Shown: piece after piece, positions 27,293 to 36,284 of the stretch
How positions within the stretch are numbered: the stretch's first letter is position 1
Layout of the letters: the number at the start of each line of letters is the position of its first letter
Assembly: GCA_945957605.1 (NCBI GenBank)
Contig: CAMFLR010000006.1
Span: 186,001-250,000 of the forward strand
Reading direction: 5' to 3'
DNA length: 64,000 nt
DNA from: an uncultured Isosphaeraceae bacterium
Lineage (GTDB): Bacteria; Planctomycetota; Planctomycetia; Isosphaerales; Isosphaeraceae
Translations under genes and position numbers: made by a program
Notes under the pieces: generated by a model
What the model saw: the letters and a program-made list of their open reading frames with translations, nothing else
What the model was told of the DNA's origin: nothing
The model's database searches: none

Positions 27293-28192
27293 TCACCTAT
27301 CTTTGATCAGATCCGCCATCCGATCGCGCACCGTCTTCGCCGAATGCGTTTTGAGCGTTTCGATCGTCTTGGCACCGAGCGAATCCACTTTCACGCGACC
27401 ATCCCCAACCGCATCAAGCAAGTGATTCGCACGAGCTTCTGTGCGCACCATCGCCGCCAGAGCCAGCGCGCGGTTTGTCGCATTGAGATCAGGCAAAGCC
27501 GCAATCAGAGCCACACTCACCTCTTTCACCGGCTCGCGGATGTCTCCCAACGCACTGACCGCTCCCATCTGCAATTCTGAATTTGTCCCTTTGCGAAGAT
27601 ACTTCAATATCTGTTCACCACGACGTCCCCACGGCTCGACACCCAGCATCCGAATCGCGTCGTACCGCGTCCCTCGAGCAATTTTCGAGTCGTCGGCCAT
27701 CGTCGAGGCCAACTCCAAGGCTCGACGATAGCGCGACGCAAGCCCCTTATTCTCCTCAATCGCGGCAGTAATACGCTGGTCGGGCCAGTCGCCCGCCTGG
27801 GTGATTCCGTTGATGATCCCGCCACCGATCACGACCGCACGCCAGTCGTCGAGCCCGCCAGTCGGCTCGGGCACTGAAACGTCCATCACCTTGGCAAGTT
27901 CTTCCAGTTCGTTCCGCTTTCCGGCAGCGATCGCCACGCGCCAGATCCAGGGGATCCTCACATATTCTTCTTTCGTGCCGGGATTCATGCCGTCGACGAG
28001 AGCGATAATCAGCTTATCCGCGGGCACGGTGCGAGCGGCGATCAGGGCTTCACGTTCGGCGTTTGGTTTTGTTTGATCGAGAATCTGCGCCGCGACTTGC
28101 GCAGGATCGGCGGCGACGGCAAATCTGGCCGATACGCCAATCATCACGAATGATGCGACCACAGAATATCGCAAAGACTTCAGAGAAGCCAT
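27293..28192 (-). CDS. Secreted HEAT-repeat-like protein
   Basis: This is a 299-residue protein with a signal peptide (SLRYSVVASFVMIGVSARFAVA) and then alpha-helical repeats of HEAT type, including LQMGAVSALGDIREPV and RYDAIRMLGVEPWG. Planctomycete secreted HEAT proteins are common, often as protein-interaction scaffolds. The ATG at 28192 has AGGA eight bases upstream and directly begins the signal peptide. The open frame back to 28357 includes another ATG at 28210. It follows the metalloprotease gene on the same strand, 161 bp downstream, with no terminator visible between. Function unknown. Confidence 0.75.
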   Translation of the reverse strand: MASLKSLRYSVVASFVMIGVSARFAVAADPAQVAAQILDQTKPNAEREALIAARTVPADKLIIALVDGMNPGTKEEYVRIPWIWRVAIAAGKRNELEELAKVMDVSVPEPTGGLDDWRAVVIGGGIINGITQAGDWPDQRITAAIEENKGLASRYRRALELASTMADDSKIARGTRYDAIRMLGVEPWGRRGEQILKYLRKGTNSELQMGAVSALGDIREPVKEVSVALIAALPDLNATNRALALAAMVRTEARANHLLDAVGDGRVKVDSLGAKTIETLKTHSAKTVRDRMADLIKDR

Positions 28193-28353
28193 GTTCACAT
28201 CCTTTGACATTGACCAGACCCGGGGCAACATCGCTATGGCCGAAATTGGAGCACCACCGAAACCAGCGGTCAAGCCTCGCGCCAACGCAATCGGCCCTTC
28301 CCGCGGAGTTTTTCCCACGGAAAGGGCCATAGTTGCGATCTCATTCGATCCGC

Positions 28354-30201
28354 TCATCGTTTCGCCGTGTGCTTCACAATCACGGGGTGTTTGGTGACGA
28401 CCGGGTGTTTGGGAACGACAACCTTGTGTGATTTCACCGGCGTCTTCTTGGGGGTCTTCGCGCCGACCTTCACTGGAGGTGTCACGACAGGTGTTGATAC
28501 CGCTGGCCCAACAGTGGTCGATACGATGTGGTTCTCACTCGCAACCGGACCAAGGTAGTCGATCTGTGATGGGTCAAACGCCAGGGCATCGGGATCTGAC
28601 TCGGCGTCGAGCAGAGTCGCACGATCGAGAACATCGGAGCCGATCGCACCGTTGGCGATGAGTTGATCGACCGTCGTTGCGTCGAGACTGCCTACGCTCG
28701 TCAACCCAGTGTGGATGATTGGCGTCCCTAAAGCGCGTCCGCCGATGATTGCGCTGATGTAGTTGTTGTTGATCGGGATCCGATCGAATCCGGAATGCGT
28801 CGTGATCGTGATGTCGTAATTGCCGGTCGTCACGCCGTCGCGGCCGCCGACCACCATGATGAAGCTACTCCCGCTCTTGAGATTCGAGATTGTTGCGACA
28901 CCCTGATTATTGGCCCGGGCGACGGAAAGCAGATTCGTGCCAGAGGAGTCGTACATCATGATGACCGGGCTGAGATTGCCAGTCGTCGCCTTCACCGAAA
29001 AGCTCTCGTAGTGGTAGCCGCTCGACAGCGAGGCGTAGGAATAAACCTGGTAATCGCCCTGGCGAGTCAGGTCGCCGAAATGAATTGTTTGGCCGGTCAG
29101 GTTAACGATTGATTCTGAGACCGACGGATCAACCAGGGATGTATCGGCAATCTGTCCAGGTCCTGCATCCTGCGACCGTTTGCCTAGCACGTTCTGAAGG
29201 GTGCGGAAGGAGTTTTGTGTCGCCAAAGTGACGTCTGCCTGCAATGTCGAGTCGTAGTAATGCGGAGTTGGCGAACCGAAGTTCGTGGTCTGGCCGTTGA
29301 AGTTCGCCGAGGTGATTAGCAGGCTTTTATTGGCGACGTAGTTATCGCTCGTGTCGTACGACATGATGTCCGGCGTCGTGCCGACGCCAAGAGCAGTCGG
29401 GTCGCTCCCGCCGTCGCTACGGACGTGCGACAATCCGAATGTATGGCCCGCTTCATGCACGATCGCTTGCCGGATCGTCGCGACGTCGGCGTGCGTGGGC
29501 TGGGCACGAGTCGTGATCGTCGACTGGCACGATAGCGTCCTGGTTGGGTCGTTCGTCGAGCCGAAGGTTGGGTCGATAAAAGCGATGTCGTAAGTATCGG
29601 AGTTGATCGTGTGATCGTCCTGCGACAGGTGAACCTTGCGGAACCCGACAGGGAAGAAGAGATTCACGTTGGCATCGGTTTGGGCGTCGACGAACGCACT
29701 TGGCGTCCACGAATGTGTGCTCTTCGTGAAGGAATAAGGGTTGGCAGTGACCGTTGTGCTAGACGTATCGCTATTACCGCCGATGAATATCGTGGTGTCG
29801 CCGTTACCCTGGCTGTAGTTCCCTGCACCATACGCTCGAACCACTTGAACGTCGAACGGGGCGAACACTTCGGAAACCTGGAACAGAATGTTCTGGATGT
29901 CATCGTTGCGATGCGTCAGATTCGTGTCGCCCGCTTCCGACTCGAACGGGCGGACGGTATCGAAGTTATTGCCGCTCGTGTCCGTCGGGACTTGTCCGCC
30001 GTCGAAGTTCAGATAAAGATGAGTTCCAGGAGTCACATGTCCTAGCAGCGCCGCCGCGTCGGCCACGTCGGTCACCGTCATCAATTTGCGATCTTCAAGC
30101 GCTTCGAGCGAGCGAAACGCACGGTTTTTGCGGCGAATCTTGGCGTTGCGGCGGGTGGTTTCAGAAGCGAAGAAGCAGCGGATTGCAGTAGCCAGAGCCA
30201 T
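28354..30201 (-). CDS. Secreted metzincin-like zinc metalloprotease with LEDR motif and PPC-like domain
   Basis: This is a 615-residue protein. The N-terminus carries the planctomycete LEALEDRKLM motif (about 32-41), thought to mark exported or surface proteins. A protease domain contains HEAGHTFGLSH (about 249-259): three zinc-binding His and a catalytic Glu, followed by the Met-turn DIMSYD. Near residues 385-475 is a beta-sandwich resembling a bacterial pre-peptidase C-terminal (PPC) domain. The tail is rich in Lys, Val, Pro and His (KHPVVTKHPVIVKH), which could bind anionic surface polymers. AGGA precedes the ATG. It is divergent from the sigma factor gene at 30365. Substrate unknown. Confidence 0.85.
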   Translation of the reverse strand: MALATAIRCFFASETTRRNAKIRRKNRAFRSLEALEDRKLMTVTDVADAAALLGHVTPGTHLYLNFDGGQVPTDTSGNNFDTVRPFESEAGDTNLTHRNDDIQNILFQVSEVFAPFDVQVVRAYGAGNYSQGNGDTTIFIGGNSDTSSTTVTANPYSFTKSTHSWTPSAFVDAQTDANVNLFFPVGFRKVHLSQDDHTINSDTYDIAFIDPTFGSTNDPTRTLSCQSTITTRAQPTHADVATIRQAIVHEAGHTFGLSHVRSDGGSDPTALGVGTTPDIMSYDTSDNYVANKSLLITSANFNGQTTNFGSPTPHYYDSTLQADVTLATQNSFRTLQNVLGKRSQDAGPGQIADTSLVDPSVSESIVNLTGQTIHFGDLTRQGDYQVYSYASLSSGYHYESFSVKATTGNLSPVIMMYDSSGTNLLSVARANNQGVATISNLKSGSSFIMVVGGRDGVTTGNYDITITTHSGFDRIPINNNYISAIIGGRALGTPIIHTGLTSVGSLDATTVDQLIANGAIGSDVLDRATLLDAESDPDALAFDPSQIDYLGPVASENHIVSTTVGPAVSTPVVTPPVKVGAKTPKKTPVKSHKVVVPKHPVVTKHPVIVKHTAKR

Positions 30202-30350
30202 CGAAGTCGTCCTTTTGAAGTTTCTTTTCCGATCATTCCCGGCCGATCGTTTCGGCCTACACCCCCTTCATCGCGGTCTCGAAACAAAACGCACAAAAAT
30301 CGGAAAAAATCACAATCGATCGATCTCGACGTACCAGACGGCGTGCAGAA

Positions 30351-30356
30351 AGGAGG
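30351..30356 (+). promoter_or_regulatory. Strong Shine-Dalgarno for the ECF sigma gene
   Basis: AGGAGG lies eight bases before the ATG at 30365. It fixes that start, although the same frame is open back to 30086 (through the divergent protease gene). Confidence 0.85.
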
Positions 30357-30364
30357 TTTTCGCC

Positions 30365-30967
30365 ATGTCGCAAATCGACTCCCCCGACGTGCCGCAGTTG
30401 GTTGCACGCATCCGCAGTGGCGACTCCCGCGCAGCCGAGGAGCTTGTACGCCGCTACGAACCGCTGATTCGCCGCGAAGTCCGGTTTCGCCTCGAAGACT
30501 CACGCCTGCGCAGGGTGTTCGACTCGATGGACATCTGCCAGTCGGTGCTGGGCAGCTTTTTCCTTCGCGCAGCCGCAGGACAGTTCGACCTCGAAGACTC
30601 AAATCAACTGCCCAAGCTGCTCGTGTCGATCACGCGCAATAAGGTTGCGTCTCAGGCGCGTCGCCAGACCAGCCAGAAGCGCGACCAGCGCCGAAACGCC
30701 GGTAGCGATCCCGACGGCCTCGCCGCCATCCCTGGGCGCGAGGAAACGCCAAGCATGATTGTGGCGGGAGACGAACTGATTCATCGCTTCCGCGCCGGGC
30801 TCGATTCCGAAGAACTCGCGCTCGCTGACCTTCGCGCCGGAGGAATCGGCTGGTCCGAAATTGCCGAGAGACTCGGTGGAACCGCGCAGGCCAGGCGCAT
30901 GCAGCTTGCCCGCGCGGTCGACCGTATGGCGAAGACGCTCGGCGTCGATGGTGCCAGCGATGAGTGA
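30365..30967 (+). CDS. ECF sigma factor of the kinase-linked (ECF43/STK-like) type
   Basis: This is a 200-residue cytosolic sigma factor. Region 2 runs from about 10 to 90: RRYEPLIRREVRFRL, then FDSMDICQSVLGSFFLRA in the place of region 2.2. Region 4 is near 140-190 (LADLRAGGIGWSEIAERLGG). The region 2.2 motif reads D-S-M-D instead of the usual D-A-E-D, so an acidic residue is missing. In kinase-linked ECF sigma factors such as EcfP of Vibrio parahaemolyticus, missing acids are compensated by phosphorylation by the adjacent kinase (PknT). The next gene here is a Ser/Thr kinase overlapping by 8 nt, so the same logic is likely; that is inference. A strong ribosome site sets the start. Confidence 0.88.
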   Translation: MSQIDSPDVPQLVARIRSGDSRAAEELVRRYEPLIRREVRFRLEDSRLRRVFDSMDICQSVLGSFFLRAAAGQFDLEDSNQLPKLLVSITRNKVASQARRQTSQKRDQRRNAGSDPDGLAAIPGREETPSMIVAGDELIHRFRAGLDSEELALADLRAGGIGWSEIAERLGGTAQARRMQLARAVDRMAKTLGVDGASDE

Positions 30968-32606
30968 CGCCTCAGGCAGTTCCGGCGATCTTCGCGACTT
31001 TCAGCGCAGCCGATGGCGCGCGGGCGAGCGAATTCCCGCCGAGGTGCTGCTCCGCGAACACCCTGACATCAACTCGAACCACGACGTCGCCGTCGACATC
31101 ATCTACGGTGAATATCTTCTCCGTGAAGAGCTTGGCGAACATCCCAACATCGACGAATTCGCCCGCCGCTTCCCGCAATTCGCCAACACGTTGCGTGATC
31201 AAATCGCGATCCACGACGCGATGCGCACCCTCCCAACCGGCGACGGCGGAACAAATCCCATTCCCTCCCCCGGCGACGCCACGCTTCACACCCACAGCGT
31301 TCCGCACTCAAACTCGGGCCAGCTTCCGCAAACCATCGGCCGCTACACAATCATCGACCGACTTGGACGCGGCGGCATGGGCACCGTTTACCTCGCACAC
31401 GACCCACAACTCGAACGCAGGGTCGCGCTCAAAGTGCCGCTGTTCGACGACGGCCCGCACGGCCGCACCGCCGCGTGGTTCCGTCGCGAAGCGAAAATTG
31501 CCGCGACCCTGACCCATCCCAACTTCTGCCCGGTCTACGACGTCGGCGAGCACGATGGGCAGCTATTCATCACGATGCCCTTCATCGCCGGCGAAACGCT
31601 CGCCAGCCGACTCGCGCGGGGCGGACCAGTCCCATGCCGTGAAGCCGTCGCCTGGGTGATCAAAATCGCCCGCGCTCTTGCTGAAGCGCACCGAGCGGGA
31701 ATCGTGCACCGCGACCTCAAGCCATCCAACATCATGATCGACGCACGCGGTGAGCCGATCGTGATGGACTTCGGCCTCGCTCGCCGTGAAGCGCCGGACG
31801 TCGACCTGGCAACGCCATTCGGCATGATCGTCGGCACGCCGGCGTATCTCGCTCCCGAGCAAATCGCCGGACCATCCACTCCGGCTGGAGACGTCTACAG
31901 CTTGGGCGTTCTCTTCTACCAGATGCTCAGCGGCAAACCGCCATATTCAGGGAAATTCGAAGACGTGCTTCGAAGCGCGATTCAAGGAAATCCGCCGCCA
32001 CCTTCAGAGATCGTTCCGGGTATTGATCCGCACACCGAAGCGATCTGCCTCAAAGCGATGGACGCCGACCCGCTCGATCGCTTCGATTCGATGGATGCCT
32101 TCGCCAATGCCCTACTCACACCCAAAACTGTGCCGATCGAGCCGCCCACCGCAAAAACGCGACGCAATCGAAGTGTTATGGTTATCGCGGCCATCGCGAT
32201 TATCACGCTAGGTGCCGCAATTGGTTGGAGCCTCTGGTTCCGTCCTGCCCAGTCCCCTGCCGATGCGCTTCAGGCCGGCAGTATTTGGAGCGGAAAATTC
32301 CACTTCCGCCCGCCCGCAGGCGCATATGTCGGCGAAGTCTCGCTTCGCATCACCGAGCGCGAGGGGGATCGATTCGTCGCGACTTATTCAACGGAAAGCG
32401 GCGATTACCAATGGAAGGCGATCGGCACGGTTCAAAAAGGCGAGATCGCGTTCGGCTTCGAGAGTGCAATCCGCGAAAAGGAGCCGCGTGACGTCGTCGG
32501 CCGAGCGAAGGTTTATGGGCATCTTGAAGGGAATACGGCGAAGCTCGTTTTTGACCATGGCATTGATGGCGTGGCTGACATGGAACTCACTCGAACGAAT
32601 CCATGA
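30960..32606 (+). CDS. Ser/Thr protein kinase with membrane helix and C-terminal sensor-like domain
   Basis: This is a 548-residue Hanks-type kinase. The first 120 residues form a helical N-terminal domain (DLRDFQRSRWRAGERIPAEVLL) typical of planctomycete kinases. The kinase domain (about 125-395) shows the glycine loop LGRGGMGTVYLA, the VALK lysine, HRDLKPSNIM and the metal site DFGLA; GTPAYLAPEQ is the substrate loop. One membrane helix follows (about 405-428, IAAIAIITLGAAIGW), then about 120 residues of beta-rich outer domain. All catalytic residues are present. The start ATG lies inside the end of the sigma gene (8-nt overlap), so the pair is translationally coupled. The likely substrate is that sigma factor. 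Confidence 0.93.
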   Translation: MSDASGSSGDLRDFQRSRWRAGERIPAEVLLREHPDINSNHDVAVDIIYGEYLLREELGEHPNIDEFARRFPQFANTLRDQIAIHDAMRTLPTGDGGTNPIPSPGDATLHTHSVPHSNSGQLPQTIGRYTIIDRLGRGGMGTVYLAHDPQLERRVALKVPLFDDGPHGRTAAWFRREAKIAATLTHPNFCPVYDVGEHDGQLFITMPFIAGETLASRLARGGPVPCREAVAWVIKIARALAEAHRAGIVHRDLKPSNIMIDARGEPIVMDFGLARREAPDVDLATPFGMIVGTPAYLAPEQIAGPSTPAGDVYSLGVLFYQMLSGKPPYSGKFEDVLRSAIQGNPPPPSEIVPGIDPHTEAICLKAMDADPLDRFDSMDAFANALLTPKTVPIEPPTAKTRRNRSVMVIAAIAIITLGAAIGWSLWFRPAQSPADALQAGSIWSGKFHFRPPAGAYVGEVSLRITEREGDRFVATYSTESGDYQWKAIGTVQKGEIAFGFESAIREKEPRDVVGRAKVYGHLEGNTAKLVFDHGIDGVADMELTRTNP

Positions 32607-32836
32607 GGATCCAGTGTTCGCGGTCATGCATCGCACCCGGACATGAATTCATTCGGGTGACATGACGTTCACTTACGCACAATGCGATCGTGCGTTGCGC
32701 CTCCATATGAATACGCGAAGCCTCGAACGCGTCTCCTCCCCCTGGAAGATCGCGAACGCATTTGGCATGATTTGCCCACGTCCTTGGTCTCGGGTCGTGC
32801 GGTTCTTCGTTTTCGCCACTCTTCAGGTGCGGTGCC

Positions 32837-34354
32837 ATGTCGCGCAAGGTTGCGGTTTTCTGGCCGGGTGATTATCGCGCAAAGCCCAACGAATGGGCCC
32901 TGCCCCAGTCGCGCGAAACCACCGATCAACTCTTTCGCGCACTCAAGAAGCTTGGGCGAACGCCGTACCTCGTCGAGGGTTATCTCACGCGCCCCGATGA
33001 AGCGATTTCCAAGCTGGGACCGATCGACGACCCGATGATCGGAGTTTTCGTCCACTGGACGTATGCCCCGCACACCGTCGATGGCGTCGTGGGCAAGGAC
33101 AACCCCTTGCTCATGGCCTCGAACTTCTCCGGCACCTGGCCCGGCCTGGTCGCGCTGTTGAACACGGGTGCGTCGCTCGAATCGGTCGGCCGGCATGTTT
33201 CGCGCGTCTGGACCGACGCCCCTGACTGGACGCTCGACACCGCTTTCATGGACCGGCTCGACGAGTGGAACTCAACCGGTCGCATTGAATACAGCGCGAA
33301 CGAAATCAAAGGCACGGCCGTAATCACAGAAGAGGCCCAGAAACGCGCCGAAGGCGTGCTCGCCGAGATTCGCCGTAAACGCATACTCGCCCTCATGTTG
33401 GGCGATACGTCGATGGGCATGATCAACGGCTATTTCGGGCCGCGTCTGCTCTATCCCATCGGGTTCTCGGAACACAAGGTCGACCAGGCGTGGCTTGTCG
33501 ACCGCACGCGTTCCGTCAGCGATGCGCGCGTGGAAGACGCGTTCAAATTCGTCCAATCCAAGGGAGTGACATTCCACTGGCGCGAGAAAGATGCCGAGGA
33601 TTTCACCGAGGAATCGACGAAGGAACAACTTCGCGGCTACCTCGCAGTCCTCGACTTGCTCGCGGAATTCGGCGCCGATTGCGTCGGATGGCAATATCAG
33701 CTCGGCTTGCTCAAACTCCTTCCCCCCAGCGACTTTGCGGAAGGTCTCCTGAACTCGCACGCCCGGCCCGAAGGAAATGGACACGCCGTCATCACCAGCA
33801 CCGAGGCCGATCAGGGAAACCTTGTGCCGATGGAGTTGATGAAGCGGCTGCTCGAAGCCAAAGGACTTCCCGGCGCGGTGATGTTCCACGACGTGCGCTG
33901 GGGAGCCAAGCACGACGGCCGATTCCTCTGGGTCTTGCTCAACTCGGGAAGTTGCGGCGCTTATGCCTTCAATCACGACACCTCAACCCTCGCCGGCACT
34001 CACAGCTATCGCCAACCGTCGGGCTATTTCCCTGTCGCAGGCGGAACGTTTGCAGGCGTAAGTAAGCCAGGGCCGATCACCTGGGCCCGCTCCTGGATCG
34101 ACCGCGACGGCGAGCTCGTGATGGATCTGGGGCGCGGCGAATCGGTCGAATTGCCCGAGTCGGTTCGCGAAAACTGGTGGCAAGGGACGACGCGACAGTG
34201 GCCGTTCATGGCGGCTGATTTAGGCTGCTCGATGGAGACGATCATGGCTCATTATATGAGCAATCACGTCGCCGTTGCGTATGGCGATATCTTCGGAGAA
34301 ATGGCCGCTTTGAGCCAGTCGCTTGGCTTCCGAATTCGTGTCCTTTCGCGGTAA
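32837..34354 (+). CDS. Possible L-fucose/L-arabinose isomerase-like protein
   Basis: This is a 505-residue cytosolic protein. The first part resembles the N-terminal fold of L-fucose isomerase (IGVFVHWTYAPHTVDG, then MASNFSGTWPGLVALLN). Later there are FGADCVGWQYQLGL, TSTEADQGNLVPM and VMFHDVRWG, with Glu, Asp and His in places that could bind a metal. FucI/AraA enzymes interconvert aldoses and ketoses. Some planctomycete relatives are only distantly related and unproven, so I treat the sugar as unknown. The start ATG at 32837 has AGGTG upstream. It lies between the kinase and a DUF1570 gene on the same strand. Confidence 0.6.
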   Translation: MSRKVAVFWPGDYRAKPNEWALPQSRETTDQLFRALKKLGRTPYLVEGYLTRPDEAISKLGPIDDPMIGVFVHWTYAPHTVDGVVGKDNPLLMASNFSGTWPGLVALLNTGASLESVGRHVSRVWTDAPDWTLDTAFMDRLDEWNSTGRIEYSANEIKGTAVITEEAQKRAEGVLAEIRRKRILALMLGDTSMGMINGYFGPRLLYPIGFSEHKVDQAWLVDRTRSVSDARVEDAFKFVQSKGVTFHWREKDAEDFTEESTKEQLRGYLAVLDLLAEFGADCVGWQYQLGLLKLLPPSDFAEGLLNSHARPEGNGHAVITSTEADQGNLVPMELMKRLLEAKGLPGAVMFHDVRWGAKHDGRFLWVLLNSGSCGAYAFNHDTSTLAGTHSYRQPSGYFPVAGGTFAGVSKPGPITWARSWIDRDGELVMDLGRGESVELPESVRENWWQGTTRQWPFMAADLGCSMETIMAHYMSNHVAVAYGDIFGEMAALSQSLGFRIRVLSR

Positions 34355-34452
34355 CGAATCATTTCGGGCTTGCCACGGCGCATCCGGTCGAGAACAATCG
34401 TTATGAGGCGCACCCCACTCACATCCGCGCTGCGTGAAGGAACCACCGAGCG

Positions 34453-36129
34453 ATGATATCGCATGCGGACGATAAGGCGCTCCTTCGCGCTCCCTTCCGG
34501 GATCGCATCGATTTCGCGCGCATCGTCCGCCCCTCGTTCGGCCCCCTCGCCGCACTTGCGATCACAAGCGTCGCCCTCGCCAGCTCGGCCATACGAGTGG
34601 TCGCCTCATCGATTGCCACATTCGACACGCCTCCTATCCCGCGGCTCGTTTCTCCCGCGCGGCCCGTTCGGCCGTTGCCAGTCATCACACCAACGCCCGA
34701 ATTGCCGCCCGCGCTCGTAGCAGCCCAGACGCCAGCGACGCGACCAGTCTCGAACACCAAACCAGCGACCAAGTCGGCCGACTCTTCAACTAAGCCCGCC
34801 AAACCAGTTCCGGCGACCCCTTCCAAGTCCGCGCAAACTCCGCCCAAACCCGAACCGCTGCCGCCCACTCCCGCCAGTGACGCCAAGCGAATTATGGTGC
34901 GCGATCGCCGCGGACATGTGGTTGTCACGCGCGTCCACGGTACCGGCAAAGGCGATCAGGTGGCGGTTTTGCTGCCCGACGGTTCGATCGGCTGGCCCGA
35001 CGGCCTGACCTACACCGAGAAGCCGTTCGTCCCCGCGACGAAGGCCGAGATGAAGGCAGCGCTTCAAAGCGAATTCAACGACTTCCAAACGATCGACACA
35101 AAGCATTACATCGTCGCGTTTCAGGGGACGCGTCCGTTCGCGCAGAACAGCGCGCAAATGCTCGAGAATCTCTACGCGAAGGTGAGCGATGTTCTTAACA
35201 AGCGTGGAGTCCCCGTACACGAGGCCGAATTCCCGCTCGTCGCCGTAATCTTCCATACCGAAGACGACTTCCGGCGCCACAAGCGCGTTGCGCCCGACGT
35301 GCAGGCCTATTACGACATCCTCAGCAACCGCATCTTCCTCTACGAGAAATCGAAGCGCGATCAGATGGCGCCCGAGGTCTCGGCGCTCGAAAAGCCGCAG
35401 ACCGTCGCACACGAGGGGACACACCAGGTCCTTCAAAACATCGGTGTCCATCCCAGGCTCGCCAACTGGCCGCTCTGGCTCGTCGAAGGGCTTGCCGAAT
35501 ACTGTGCGACACCGAAAATCGCCAAGAGCGGCGTGCCCGTCTGGGATGGACTCGGTCAGCCCAACCTGCTTCACCTGGCGACAATTCGCGACCTCAGCGA
35601 TCCACTCGCCGTGATGGTCCGAGGCAATGGCGCAGCCCGCATCGAACGTGACCTCAGCAAAACGCTCGTCGAATATCTCGTTACCCGCTCGGAACTGACT
35701 CCCACCGACTACGCACTCGCCTGGGCTCTGACGTATCATCTCGCTCGCACGCGAAGCGACGAATTCCTCGATTTCGTCCGTGAAATGTCCGCGCTCAAAC
35801 CGCTCGAAGAGCGAACGCCCGACCAGCATCTCAAATCATTCCGCGCAGCATTTGGCGAGAACCTGGTCAAGATCGAAGCCGCCGTTTCCAAGGATCTCCG
35901 CAAGCTCCGACAAATCGACGCCTTGCCCTACTATGCCGTGTTCTTTGAACAACAGCTTGGTGGCTCGTTTATTCGTCGTGCGATGGTAAGCCAGTCACCG
36001 TCTGTCATTCGCCAGTGGATCGAAAACTCGACAGCCCCCGCCGGAGGAATCCCCCACTGGCAAATCTCCGAGCATCCCTCAAGGGCACGTGCAACACTCG
36101 CTGTAGATCAGTGGGTAGGCGGCGGCTAA
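34453..36129 (+). CDS. DUF1570-type putative zinc peptidase, membrane-anchored
   Basis: This is a 558-residue protein. A hydrophobic segment near residues 35-55 (LAALAITSVALASSAI) is a membrane anchor or signal sequence. A long Pro/Thr/Lys-rich linker follows (about 58-140). The catalytic-like part has TVAHEGTHQVLQNIGV near residue 318 and LWLVEGLAEY about 30 residues later. This gives His-Glu-x-x-His plus a distal Glu, the gluzincin-like arrangement typical of DUF1570, a family abundant in planctomycetes. Activity is unproven. Its substrate could be a wall or surface protein. It ends about 155 bp before the convergent ceramidase-like gene. Confidence 0.8.
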   Translation: MISHADDKALLRAPFRDRIDFARIVRPSFGPLAALAITSVALASSAIRVVASSIATFDTPPIPRLVSPARPVRPLPVITPTPELPPALVAAQTPATRPVSNTKPATKSADSSTKPAKPVPATPSKSAQTPPKPEPLPPTPASDAKRIMVRDRRGHVVVTRVHGTGKGDQVAVLLPDGSIGWPDGLTYTEKPFVPATKAEMKAALQSEFNDFQTIDTKHYIVAFQGTRPFAQNSAQMLENLYAKVSDVLNKRGVPVHEAEFPLVAVIFHTEDDFRRHKRVAPDVQAYYDILSNRIFLYEKSKRDQMAPEVSALEKPQTVAHEGTHQVLQNIGVHPRLANWPLWLVEGLAEYCATPKIAKSGVPVWDGLGQPNLLHLATIRDLSDPLAVMVRGNGAARIERDLSKTLVEYLVTRSELTPTDYALAWALTYHLARTRSDEFLDFVREMSALKPLEERTPDQHLKSFRAAFGENLVKIEAAVSKDLRKLRQIDALPYYAVFFEQQLGGSFIRRAMVSQSPSVIRQWIENSTAPAGGIPHWQISEHPSRARATLAVDQWVGGG

Positions 36130-36284
36130 CTCGCAAATCTGTGCTCTGAATCAAGCGAATCGATACTTAAAAAGCGATGATCAAATCCATCGTAATTCTA
36201 ATTCCGAGTTTCTTCGCTATCTTCGCTGCCTTCTGTTCAAAAACTCCCCCTGTTTCCTACGGTCCTATCCCATTTGCCTCTCTC

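Noticed and set aside
34786-35829. 347-residue minus-strand frame inside the DUF1570 gene
   Set aside because: Antisense shadow of a gene with conserved metal-site motifs.
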